This document shows positions 51,651-59,704 of a DNA stretch of 64,000 nucleotides, in pieces. The notes beneath the pieces are model-generated. The model saw nothing but the letters and a program-made list of their open reading frames with translations. It did no database searches and had not been told where the DNA came from. Within the stretch, counting starts at the first letter, position 1, and each line of letters starts with the position of its first letter. Origin of the DNA: Streptomyces populi (GTDB taxonomy: Bacteria; Actinomycetota; Actinomycetes; Streptomycetales; Streptomycetaceae); NCBI RefSeq assembly GCF_002911015.1, contig NZ_KZ626872.1, forward strand, positions 22,588-86,587. The letters run 5' to 3'. The translations under genes were made by a program, and so were the position numbers.

Positions 51651-51985
51651 GACCGCGCCTCCTTCTCGGCGCCCTCCAGGGGCGGAAGTCCGGTTCCTGC
51701 GGGGCGTTCGGCACCGGCGTCCCGGGCGGCCCTGCCCCAGGCGTCGCCGAACTCCTCCTCCAGCACCCCGAGGTTCTCGAAGAGTTCCAGGGTCTGCTTG
51801 GCCGACTCCTCGTCCAGCCGCTGCAACGCGAATCCCACGTGGACGATGGCGTAGTCGCCGACCTTCATGTCCGGCACGTACTCCAGACACACGTCCTTGA
51901 CGACACCGCCGAAGTCCACCTTGGCCATCCGCGTGGCGTCACGTTCCTCGATCTCCAGCACTCGGCCGGGTACGGCCAGACACAT
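51647..51985 (-). CDS. hypC: hydrogenase maturation chaperone HypC
   Basis: 112-residue chaperone; MCLAVPGRVLEI with the essential N-terminal Cys and VGDYAIVHVGFAL are diagnostic. Carries the iron ligand unit from HypD to the large subunit. A C-terminal extension (after residue 80) is longer than in E. coli HypC. Confidence 0.95.
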
Positions 51986-52020
51986 GACTCGCTCCTGCCT
52001 CGCTCGTGCGCTTCGCCGCG

Positions 52021-54390
52021 CTAGGGGGTGGCCCCCGACCGGGCGGCGACGATCAGTTGGCCGAGGGCCAGACCGCCGTCGTTGGGGGGAACCCTGTGGT
52101 GCCTCAGTACGGTGAAGCCGTCGCGTTCCAGGACGGCGCCGCAGCCCTCGGTCAGCAGGGCGTTGCAGAACACCCCGCCGCTGAGGGCCACCGTGCCGAG
52201 CCCGGTCCGCTCCCGCGCCACCGTGCACACCTCCAGGACCAGGCCGACAACGGCCCGATGGAACCGGCGGGCCACCGGACCGGCCGGGACACCGGCCCTG
52301 ACGTCCGCCACGGCGGCGGCCAGGACCGGCGCCGGATCGGCGATCAGCGGCGCCCAGGGGTCCTGACAGACCGATCTCAGCATGAACCGGTACGCGTCGT
52401 TCCGCTCGTCGTCGGCGAGCGGCCCCGCCAGATCGTCCAGCGCCGCGCTCTCCAGTTCCATCGCCGCCTGAGCCTCGTACTCCACCCGGTGGCACACGCC
52501 CGCGAGCGAGGACACCGCGTCGAAGAGGCGGCCCATGCTGGACGTGGGAACGCAGTTCAGCCCCCGTTCCAGCTGCCGTTCGAGCAGCCGCCGCTCCTCG
52601 GGCGTGGCCGCCGCCGCGCACGGCAGCCCGTCGTGCCAGGGCAGTCCCGCGGCCCGCAGGTGCGACAGCGCCATCCGGTAGGGGTTGCGCACGGCCGCGT
52701 CGCCGCCCGGCAGCGGGACATAGGCCAGATGGGCGAACCGCCGGTATCCGTCGTAGTCGGCGAGCAGCACCTCACCGCCCCACACGGCACCGTCGTCGCC
52801 GTAGCCGGTGCCGTCGAAGGCGACCCCGATCACCGGCTCCGAGCCGTCGAGACCGTGCTCGGCCATCGCCGAGGCGACATGGGCGTGGTGGTGCTGCACC
52901 TGGCGCAGCGTCAGTCCGCGGGCCCCGGCGGCGCGCCGGGCCCACTGGGTGGAGCGGTAGCCGGGGTGCCGGTCGGCGACGAGCAGGCGCGGCTCGACCG
53001 CGGTGAGCTCCGTCAGATGGCCGGTGGCCCGCTCGAAGGCGTTCAGGGTGGCCAGGTCGTCCATGTCCCCGACGTGCGCGGACAGCCACGCGTAGCGGCC
53101 GTCCCCGGCGCAGAAGGTGTTCTTGAGGTCCCCGCCCACGGCCAGGGCCGGGACCACCGGCACCGGCAGCGCGACGGGGAAGGGGGCGTAACCGCGCGAG
53201 CGGCGCACCGGGAGCTCGGCGCCCGCGCACACCCGGACCACCGAGTCGTCGCAGGGCACGTGGATGGGCCGGTCGTGGGCGAGCCAGGCGTCGGCGAGCC
53301 CCGCCAGCCGGGTCAGCGCCTCGGCGTCGTCGGTGACGATGGGTTCGCCCGAACGGTTCCCGCTGGTCATGACCAGGACGGAGGGGCCCGGCGGATCACC
53401 GGGCAGACCGAGCAGCAGCCGGTGCACCGGCGTGTACGGGAGCATGAAGCCGAGGTCGGGGCTGCCCGGGGCGACGCCCGCCGCGATCTCGTCGCCCGCC
53501 CGCGCCCGCCGCCGCAGCAGGACCACCGGTTTGCGCGGCCCGAGGAGCAACTCCCGCTCCTCGGGCCCGACATGGGCCAGCCGTCGGACGGTCTCCAGCG
53601 AGCCGGCGAGCACCGCGAAGGGCTTGCCGCCGCGGTTCTTGCGTTTGCGCAGGGTGCGTACGGCCGCGGGATCCCCCGCGTCGCACGCCAGGTGGTAGCC
53701 GCCGATGCCCTTGACCGCGACCACGGCTCCTGCGGCCAGCAGCCGGCGGGCCTCGGCGAGCGCCTCCCCGTCCCGCGGCCCGCCCGGGTCGTCCGGCCCG
53801 GTGCGCAGCGTGAGCCGGGGACCGCAGGCGGGGCAGGCGATGGGCTGGGCGTGGAAGCGCCGGTCGGCCGGGTCCGCGTACTCCCGGGCGCAGTCCGCGC
53901 ACATCGGGAAGCCCGCCATGGTGGTGCGGTCCCGGTCGTACGGCAGCGAGGTCACGACGGTGAACCGCGGACCGCAGTGCGTGCACGTGATGAACGGGTG
54001 CCGGTGGCGCCGGTCCGCGGGGTCCGCGAGCTCGCCGAGACAGGCGTCGCAGGTCGCGGTGTCCGGGGAGACCAGCGTGCGGCCCGGCCCGCCGGAGGAG
54101 GGGCGGATGGTGAACCCCGAACCGTCGTTCTCCAGCGGTACGGCCCGGTGCTCGACCGACTCGACGACCGCGAGCGGCGGCGGACGCGTCCCGATCCGCG
54201 TGCAGAACTCCGCCACGGTGGCGGCCGGGCCCTCCACCTCGGCCTCGACGCCCCGCGCGTCGTTGGTGACCCAGCCGGTCAGCCCGAGTTCCTGCGCGAG
54301 GGCGTACACGAAGGGCCGGAACCCCACTCCCTGGACCACGCCCGTGACGGTGACGTGCCGGCGCTCGCGCCCCGGGGCCGTCCGGTTCAC
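52021..54390 (-). CDS. hypF: carbamoyltransferase HypF
   Basis: 789-residue enzyme that turns carbamoyl phosphate into thiocarboxamide on HypE. Domain order: acylphosphatase (GVVQGVGFRPFVYALA), two CxxC zinc fingers (CDACLGEL, CTHCGPRF and CADCAREY, CPACGPR), YrdC-like (VKGIGGYHLACDA) and Kae1-like (HHHAHVASAMAEHG, FDGTGYGDDG). GTG at 54390 overlaps the hypB stop (GTGA). Confidence 0.96.
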   Translation of the reverse strand: MNRTAPGRERRHVTVTGVVQGVGFRPFVYALAQELGLTGWVTNDARGVEAEVEGPAATVAEFCTRIGTRPPPLAVVESVEHRAVPLENDGSGFTIRPSSGGPGRTLVSPDTATCDACLGELADPADRRHRHPFITCTHCGPRFTVVTSLPYDRDRTTMAGFPMCADCAREYADPADRRFHAQPIACPACGPRLTLRTGPDDPGGPRDGEALAEARRLLAAGAVVAVKGIGGYHLACDAGDPAAVRTLRKRKNRGGKPFAVLAGSLETVRRLAHVGPEERELLLGPRKPVVLLRRRARAGDEIAAGVAPGSPDLGFMLPYTPVHRLLLGLPGDPPGPSVLVMTSGNRSGEPIVTDDAEALTRLAGLADAWLAHDRPIHVPCDDSVVRVCAGAELPVRRSRGYAPFPVALPVPVVPALAVGGDLKNTFCAGDGRYAWLSAHVGDMDDLATLNAFERATGHLTELTAVEPRLLVADRHPGYRSTQWARRAAGARGLTLRQVQHHHAHVASAMAEHGLDGSEPVIGVAFDGTGYGDDGAVWGGEVLLADYDGYRRFAHLAYVPLPGGDAAVRNPYRMALSHLRAAGLPWHDGLPCAAAATPEERRLLERQLERGLNCVPTSSMGRLFDAVSSLAGVCHRVEYEAQAAMELESAALDDLAGPLADDERNDAYRFMLRSVCQDPWAPLIADPAPVLAAAVADVRAGVPAGPVARRFHRAVVGLVLEVCTVARERTGLGTVALSGGVFCNALLTEGCGAVLERDGFTVLRHHRVPPNDGGLALGQLIVAARSGATP

Positions 54391-55172
54391 CGCGCCGGTC
54401 CCCGTACGCCGGGGCGCACGTGTTCGTGTTCGTGGGTGTGTCCGTCCGCCGGCGGACGGTCGTGGCTGTGCAGGTACCGCTCGTGCTGCCGGGCCAGCAC
54501 CGGTACGTGCGCCTCCTCCCCGGCCGCGCAGCGCAGGACGTGCGCCATCAGGGCGTCGACCCCCCGGCCGGTGCGGGCCGAGGTCTCCAGGACCGGCACC
54601 CCGGGGTTGACCTGCCGGACACCCCGCAGGAACGCCTCCCGATCGAAGCCGACGGCGTCCGCGATGTCGGTCTTGGTGATCACGACCAGCTGGGCGAGCC
54701 CGAAGGCGGTCGGGTACTTGACCGGCTTGTCCTCGCCCTCGGTCACCGACGCCAGCGCGACGCGCAGGGTCTCCCCGAGGTCGTAGGAGGCGGGGCAGAC
54801 GAGATTGCCGACGTTCTCGACGAACAGCAGCCGGGTGCCCTCGGGCAGCCAGCCCTCCAGCCGCCGCCGGAGCATGCCCGCCTCCAGATGGCACAGCCCG
54901 TCGGTGAGGATCTGCCGCACCGGCGCGCCGGACCGGGCCAGCCGGGTCGCGTCGTTCTCGGTCGCCAGGTCGGCGGTGACGGCGGCGGCGGGGGTGCCGC
55001 CCGCCACGGCGCGTGCGAGCAGCTGTTCGAGCAGGGCCGTCTTGCCGCTGCCCGGGCTGGACAGCAGGTTCACCGCCGTCGTGCCGCGGTCACCCAGATA
55101 GCCCCGCAGGGCCAGCGCGTTCTCGTCGTTCTTGGCGAGTACGGCTTGATGCAGGTCAACGGTGCGGCACAT
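54387..55172 (-). CDS. hypB: nickel-insertion GTPase HypB
   Basis: 261-residue GTPase for nickel insertion. P-loop SSPGSGKT (38-45), ITKTDIAD, and an ENVGNLVCPASYDLG metal site. His-rich C-terminus (HSHDRPPADGHTHEHEHV) instead of an N-terminal CxxCGC motif; may store nickel. ATG at 55172, overlaps hypA by 17 bases. Confidence 0.96.
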   Translation of the reverse strand: MCRTVDLHQAVLAKNDENALALRGYLGDRGTTAVNLLSSPGSGKTALLEQLLARAVAGGTPAAAVTADLATENDATRLARSGAPVRQILTDGLCHLEAGMLRRRLEGWLPEGTRLLFVENVGNLVCPASYDLGETLRVALASVTEGEDKPVKYPTAFGLAQLVVITKTDIADAVGFDREAFLRGVRQVNPGVPVLETSARTGRGVDALMAHVLRCAAGEEAHVPVLARQHERYLHSHDRPPADGHTHEHEHVRPGVRGPAR

Positions 55173-55665
55173 GGCTCGTCTCCTCGTCGCGTACCGGCGG
55201 TCCGGCCGGCGCGGGCCGCGATCCGTCGTCCGCGCCCTCGCCGTCCAGGGGTCCGCCGCCCTTCCGGTCCGGGGTTCCGCCGTCCGTCACGTCCAGGGGG
55301 CCGTCGGCCTCCCCGGCCGCGGGCCCGTCGGCCAGCGTCACCCGGACGATCTCCAGCTCCCGGCCGCCGAGCAGGGCCAGCGGCGCCCCGCACCCGGCGC
55401 ACCACAGCACCGGGGGCATCCCGGTCGGCGCCTCGCGGCCGCAGCCCTCGCAGCGGCCCCGTGCTTCGACAGTCTCGATCAGCAGGCGTGCCCCCGCCAG
55501 CGCGGTGCCCTCCGCCGCGAGCCCGAACGAGAAGTCCAGCGCCTCGGGCACCACCCCCGCCAGCTCGCCGATCCGCAGGGTCAGCGACGCGACCGCGCGG
55601 CCCTGCTCCCGCGCGGCCTCCTCGACCTGCTCGACCACCGCCACGGCGATCGACAGCTCATGCAC
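55156..55665 (-). CDS. hypA: nickel-insertion protein HypA with long acidic tail
   Basis: 169-residue HypA. GTG start gives the required MHELSI with H2; zinc ligands C72, C75, C89, C92 (CEGC, CAGC). The family is about 113-120 residues, so roughly 55 residues of Asp/Gly/Pro-rich tail are added. The GTG at 55665 follows GGGAGGTGAGG; the frame from 55728 has no similarity. Works with HypB. Confidence 0.93.
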   Translation of the reverse strand: MHELSIAVAVVEQVEEAAREQGRAVASLTLRIGELAGVVPEALDFSFGLAAEGTALAGARLLIETVEARGRCEGCGREAPTGMPPVLWCAGCGAPLALLGGRELEIVRVTLADGPAAGEADGPLDVTDGGTPDRKGGGPLDGEGADDGSRPAPAGPPVRDEETSHVPHR

Positions 55666-55735
55666 GGCCCTCACCTCCCGAGGCCGGGCCACCGGACGGC
55701 GCCGTGCCCGGATGTGAGGCCCGCGCATGCCTGGT

Positions 55736-55741
55736 TACCCT
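55736..55741 (+). promoter_or_regulatory. -10 box of the PadR-like gene
   Basis: TACCCT, 9 bases before the ATG at 55751, with no clear Shine-Dalgarno sequence: probably leaderless or very short leader. Confidence 0.35.
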
Positions 55742-55750
55742 GAGAACACG

Positions 55751-56206
55751 ATGACCGGGCAAGAGGTCGAGCGACGCGCTCTGCTCACCCCGGTGCTGCT
55801 CCTGTTGCTGGCCGAACGCCAAGGTCATGGCTATGAACTGGTGCAGCGCCTGGGCGCTTTCGGCTGCGGCGACGCGGACCAGGCGCACGTGTACCGGCTG
55901 CTGCGGGGCATGGAGAGCAGCGGTGAGGTCACCTCGCACTGGCACGCCTCGGAGAGCGGCCCCGCGCGCCGGGTCTACGCGATCACTCAGCAGGGCGCCA
56001 TGAACCTCGCCCTGTGGTTCGTGCGCCTGGGTGAACTCCACGGCACCCTGCATCTCTTCCTGGAGCGTTACGTGCAGCTCGAGGACGTCGGTGGCCGCGC
56101 GGGGCGCGACGGCGGGAGCCCGCGCGTCGGCACGCGTCCACCGGACCACGCGCGTCCGTCCGATCATTCACGTCCGCCGGATCACATGCGCCGCATGCGC
56201 AAGTAG
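55751..56206 (+). CDS. PadR-like regulator inside the hydrogenase locus
   Basis: 151-residue winged-helix protein of the PadR type (LLTPVLLLLLAERQGHGYELVQRL, VYRLLRGMESSGEVTSHW, GPARRVYAITQQG). Only plus-strand gene in the locus, back to back with hypA and overlapping the end of the microprotein gene region. The C-terminus (after 105) is a Arg/Pro/Asp/His-rich repeat (RPPDHARPSDHSRPPDH). Likely controls the hyp or hhy promoters. An earlier ATG at 55727 is less likely. Confidence 0.8.
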   Translation: MTGQEVERRALLTPVLLLLLAERQGHGYELVQRLGAFGCGDADQAHVYRLLRGMESSGEVTSHWHASESGPARRVYAITQQGAMNLALWFVRLGELHGTLHLFLERYVQLEDVGGRAGRDGGSPRVGTRPPDHARPSDHSRPPDHMRRMRK

Positions 56207-56298
56207 CGGCGGATGTCCGACAGATTTCTCGCGACCCCGTAGGCCACCACGAGGCCCGCGGCCAGGCCGACCCATTGCCATTCCATCCTTGCCTCCAT
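56182..56298 (-). CDS. 38-residue membrane microprotein, DUF6893-like
   Basis: Short frame with GGAGGA 9 bases before the ATG at 56298 (a second in-frame ATG at 56286 gives 34 residues). One membrane segment (WVGLAAGLVVAYGVA) and a basic tail NLSDIRRYLRMRRM that matches the ending I recall for DUF6893 microproteins of actinobacteria. It lies just after the maturation protease gene and overlaps the PadR gene 3' end by 25 bases. Possible membrane anchor or assembly factor for the hydrogenase. Confidence 0.7.
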   Translation of the reverse strand: MEARMEWQWVGLAAGLVVAYGVARNLSDIRRYLRMRRM

Positions 56299-56303
56299 CG
56301 TGA

Positions 56304-56864
56304 TCAGTTCCTCCGGGCTACGGAGCCGGCCCGGCGGACCAGGCCGAGCACCAGGTCCCCGGCGGCGTCCACGGCACCGGCCACCGGGGGAGTCAGCCCC
56401 ATGCCCTCGTTGGTGTCGTGGGGTTCGCAGCCGATGACGTACACCTCCTCGGGGAGGGTGCCGCCCGCGCCCGCGTGCAGGTCGTGCAGCAGGGCCAGCA
56501 CGGTGGCGGGGTCCATGGCGTGCGTGTCCAGCGGGCCGGGTCCGGGCCGGGCCGCGGGGGGTCCGGGGCCGACGTCGATCGTGTAGAGCGTGCCCGGCGG
56601 ACCCTCGCGGCTGACGATGTCCACCAGCACGAGCGTCCGGTAGCCCTCCAGCAGCCGGTAGGCGAGGTGCACCCCGCGGATGCCGGCGTCCATCAGCTCG
56701 ACGCCCGGCGGCAGTTCGTGCGCGCGGGCGGCGAGCCGCCGTACGGTCTCCACCCCGAACCCGTCGTCCTGGAGGAACACGTTGCCGACCCCGGCGACGA
56801 GGACCCGGTCCGTCCCGCGTCCTTCGGCCGGACCGGCCGGGCCGGTGCGATCGGGTCCGGTCAT
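56304..56864 (-). CDS. [NiFe]-hydrogenase maturation protease
   Basis: 186-residue endopeptidase of the HupD/HyaD type: GVGNVFLQDDGFGVE (metal-binding Asp/Glu), DAGIRGVHLAYRLLEG, VIGCEPHD. It would cut the large subunit after His570, removing about 23 residues. Co-translated with the 478-residue gene (ATGA). ATG at 56864. Confidence 0.93.
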   Translation of the reverse strand: MTGPDRTGPAGPAEGRGTDRVLVAGVGNVFLQDDGFGVETVRRLAARAHELPPGVELMDAGIRGVHLAYRLLEGYRTLVLVDIVSREGPPGTLYTIDVGPGPPAARPGPGPLDTHAMDPATVLALLHDLHAGAGGTLPEEVYVIGCEPHDTNEGMGLTPPVAGAVDAAGDLVLGLVRRAGSVARRN

Positions 56865-58297
56865 GGCGCCTCCTCCCGCTCCCTCAGCGGAGCCACCTCG
56901 TCGGGCCTGAAGTACAGGAAGCGGCCCTGGGCCCGGCGCACGTCGGTGCCGGGGTCGTCGTCCACGACGACGGCGAGGTGCGTCTCGCCGTCGAGGTCGC
57001 CGACCACGGCCTCGACCGTGGCGCGCCGGCCGTGGAGGAAGGCGTCCTGGGCGTCGGAGCGCCGGGCGCCGGGGGTGAGCCTGACCCTGCTCCCGGCCCC
57101 CACCCTCTCGCCGTCGATGACGACGACCGTCGGCACCTCGGCGGCCCCGGCGTCCTGCGCCGGGTCCCACCAGGGGTGTCCGGGGCCCTGAGGCAGACTC
57201 AGGCCGGTGCCGGGAGCGGGGGGAGGCGTCTCGCCCGCGGTGTCCTCGCCGGTGATCTCGCGCAGCCCCCGGATCGCCCCGTGCAGACGTTCGCGGACCG
57301 CCTCCGGCATGTCGTCGACCAGGTCGACGACCCCGGCGGCGCGGGCGTCCGTGCCGCGTGCCTCCCGCTTCTCCCGGTCGGTGAGCGCGGCCGTGCGCAG
57401 CGAGAGGATCTCGTCGATCTCGGTCGCGTCGTAGAGGGGCCCGGGGCTCTCCTCCGCGACGGCGGGATGGTCCTCCAGGATGATCGGCGAGGACAGCACG
57501 ACGTCGTCCGTGCCGGGCGGGCCCGCGAGCACGGGCCAGGTGCGGTCGTTCCGGCAGCTCGCCGCGGCCGGACGGGCCCACTCGGGCGGGTCCGTCAGGG
57601 ACAGGAACCGTCCCCCCGGAACGCCGAACAGCAGATGGGTGCCGATCAGGCTGTGGGCGAGGGCGGTCTCGCGGTCGGCGTCGGCGTGTTCCGGGACGAC
57701 GGTGGTGTTGTGCACGCTCACCGTGAGCCGCAGCACCCGGTAGGGGCCCGGCAACTCCTCGACACTCGGGCGCAGCTCGCCGGTCAGTCGCTGTCTGTGC
57801 CGCACGAGACGACCGAGCGTGCGGCCCTCGGCGTCGGTCACCGGCTCGTACTCGACGGCGTCCGGCAGGTCGAACCGTACGGCGTGGACGGCTGCCTGAT
57901 CACCCGTCAGACCGTCGAGCGACTCGTGGATCAGGACGCGTTCCTCGTGTCCCTCGTCCCAGGGCACCAGCACCCGGTCGGGAAGGTCGAGTTCGGGTAC
58001 CTCCGTGTAGCCGCCGTCGGCGTCGAGCCGTTCGACCGTGCGCCGCCGCACGTGCAGGAAGCGCAGTTCGGCGTGGAGCCGGTCGCCCTTGCGGGGTTCG
58101 AGGAGGCACTCGGTGCGCTGGACGGAGTGTTCTCCGGTCGTGGCGGTCCAGGCGGGCGGCACCAGGACACCGAACTGCCAGCGCAGCTGGTTCTTCGCGG
58201 CCGAGGCGCGATAGGGGTAGAGGACGTATCCCTCGAACAGCACGGCGTCCGCCACCGCGCGGGCCTGCTCGAAGCGGTCCTCCAGGGGATTGCTCAT
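56861..58297 (-). CDS. uncharacterised 478-residue hydrogenase-locus protein
   Basis: I do not recognise a named domain. Mostly beta-rich, hydrophilic, cytosolic: no signal or membrane segment. Visible blocks: AVLFEGYVLYPYRASAAKNQLRW near the start, FGVPGGRFLSLTDPP, SSPIILEDHPAVAEESPG, ILSLRTAALTDREK. The last third (VRLTPGARRSDAQDAFLHGRRATVEAVVGDL) resembles nothing I can name. Starts 1 base after the DUF6084 stop and overlaps the protease gene. Position strongly implies a role in hydrogenase assembly. Confidence 0.8.
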   Translation of the reverse strand: MSNPLEDRFEQARAVADAVLFEGYVLYPYRASAAKNQLRWQFGVLVPPAWTATTGEHSVQRTECLLEPRKGDRLHAELRFLHVRRRTVERLDADGGYTEVPELDLPDRVLVPWDEGHEERVLIHESLDGLTGDQAAVHAVRFDLPDAVEYEPVTDAEGRTLGRLVRHRQRLTGELRPSVEELPGPYRVLRLTVSVHNTTVVPEHADADRETALAHSLIGTHLLFGVPGGRFLSLTDPPEWARPAAASCRNDRTWPVLAGPPGTDDVVLSSPIILEDHPAVAEESPGPLYDATEIDEILSLRTAALTDREKREARGTDARAAGVVDLVDDMPEAVRERLHGAIRGLREITGEDTAGETPPPAPGTGLSLPQGPGHPWWDPAQDAGAAEVPTVVVIDGERVGAGSRVRLTPGARRSDAQDAFLHGRRATVEAVVGDLDGETHLAVVVDDDPGTDVRRAQGRFLYFRPDEVAPLREREEAP

Positions 58298-58298
58298 C

Positions 58299-58952
58299 TC
58301 AGTCGGCCCCCTTGGCGTCGGCCTTCGCGTCGGCGGTGGCGAGGAGTTCGTCGAAGACCCGCTCCCAGGAGGGCAGGGCGCGGGCGGACCGGTAGCGGCG
58401 CAGCGCGTCCAGCACGTCCAGCCGCACGCGCAGCCAGCCCGAGTTGGGGAAGTACTGCTCGATCATGTTCCGCCACACGTCCACCGGCATCCGGTACGAC
58501 GTCTCCTTGTGCCAGGGCACCGGCTCGGCCCGGAAGCCGTCGCGGCCGGTGAACACCGTGCCGGAGAAGAGCAGGAGCAGCGGGACCTCACCGCGGGACA
58601 GCGCCCGGAAGTACGAGGCGGACGCGACCTCGGTGTCGTAGGTGCAGGGCACCGGGAGATCGATCTCGGTCGAACCGGTGAACCCCGGGACCGTGACGGA
58701 GGTGTGGGCGAACTGCAGTGGCTTGAGCGTGCTGTTCCAGCGGCTCGGCTCACCGAACAGGTCGCCCAGCATGCCGACCTCCTCCGGTTCGTAGGACCGT
58801 CCGGCGGGTTCGATGCGGATCTGGCAGCGCAGCGCGACGGCGTGCACCGGCTGGTGGTCCGCCTCCTCGACGCGCAGCTTGAACAACAGCGTGGGCCCGG
58901 CTCCGTACGGCTCGGGGCGCACACCGGTGCAGGTGAACCGGAGATCGGTCAC
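58299..58952 (-). CDS. DUF6084 family hydrogenase-locus protein
   Basis: 217-residue protein I associate with DUF6084. Beta-rich (FTCTGVRPEPYGAGPTLLFKLRV; DLPVPCTYDTEVASASYFRAL; EPVPWHKETSYRMPVDVWRNMIEQYFPNSGW) with no obvious catalytic motif. GTG start overlaps the DUF5947 stop (GTGA). Found, as far as I recall, only in actinobacterial uptake hydrogenase clusters; function unknown. Confidence 0.82.
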   Translation of the reverse strand: MTDLRFTCTGVRPEPYGAGPTLLFKLRVEEADHQPVHAVALRCQIRIEPAGRSYEPEEVGMLGDLFGEPSRWNSTLKPLQFAHTSVTVPGFTGSTEIDLPVPCTYDTEVASASYFRALSRGEVPLLLLFSGTVFTGRDGFRAEPVPWHKETSYRMPVDVWRNMIEQYFPNSGWLRVRLDVLDALRRYRSARALPSWERVFDELLATADAKADAKGAD

Positions 58953-59704
58953 GGGGCGCCTCCGGTGGGTGGGGCCGGGCCCCCGGGCTCCGCCGGGGGA
59001 GGGGACTTCGCCGGGGCGGCGGAGGGCTCGGGGCGCGTGGACGCGACGGTGGAACCCGCCTCGGTCTCCGCTTCCGGATCCGGTGCGGCCTCCGGGTCCG
59101 GCGGCCGGGCGGCCGCCGTGATCCGTTCCAGGAACTCCTCGATGTCCGCGCGCGCCTCGCTGCCGCCGTCGAAGCCCTTCCAGTGCAGCCGCATCCGCCC
59201 GACCAGCTCGTAGCAGACGTCGACCGGGACGAGCGTGCACATCACGGAGCCGTCCCGCCCGCGGTGCAGCAGCAGCGCCTCCACGTCGGGTTCCAGCAGC
59301 TCCGCCAGCCGGCTGCGTCCGAGCACCGTGTCCCAGGTCCGCGGGTCGAGTTCGCTCTCGGTGGCGCCCGCCGGGCTCGGGTAGAAGGCCGCGAGCCGGC
59401 CGAGCTCGGAGTTGCGGAAGAAGAAGGCGAGCGTGACGGGGATCTGTAGCCGGTTCCAGCCGGCCTCGTCCAGGACGAACCCGGGATCGGAGAGGTACCG
59501 GTCGGGGACCGCCCGGAAACGGCCCTGTCCCGCGCCCGGCCGGGTGAAGAGCAGATGGCAGTGCGGGCAGGAGCACCTGAGGGACCGCCGGGAGGTGTCG
59601 ACGAGATGCCGGTGCTCGGCGGGCAGCGGTTCTCCGCACAGGTCGCAGCGCTCGCCCTTCGGCGGTGGTCTCCGGGTGAACTGCCTGAGGACGTCGGAGG
59701 TCAT
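58949..59704 (-). CDS. DUF5947 family hydrogenase-locus protein
   Basis: 251-residue protein I associate with DUF5947. N-terminal zinc-ribbon-like cysteines: CDLC at about residues 20-23 and CSCPHC near 44-49. The middle (WNRLQIPVTLAFFFRNSE, AFYPSPAG) is conserved-looking; the last 50 residues are Pro/Ala-rich. Overlaps both neighbours (ATGA and GTGA). Unknown function in hydrogenase maturation or electron transfer. Confidence 0.82.
   Translation of the reverse strand: MTSDVLRQFTRRPPPKGERCDLCGEPLPAEHRHLVDTSRRSLRCSCPHCHLLFTRPGAGQGRFRAVPDRYLSDPGFVLDEAGWNRLQIPVTLAFFFRNSELGRLAAFYPSPAGATESELDPRTWDTVLGRSRLAELLEPDVEALLLHRGRDGSVMCTLVPVDVCYELVGRMRLHWKGFDGGSEARADIEEFLERITAAARPPDPEAAPDPEAETEAGSTVASTRPEPSAAPAKSPPPAEPGGPAPPTGGAP

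Noticed and set aside
52006..54786. 926-codon plus-strand frame opposite hypF
   Set aside because: Antisense shadow of hypF, which shows every expected domain.
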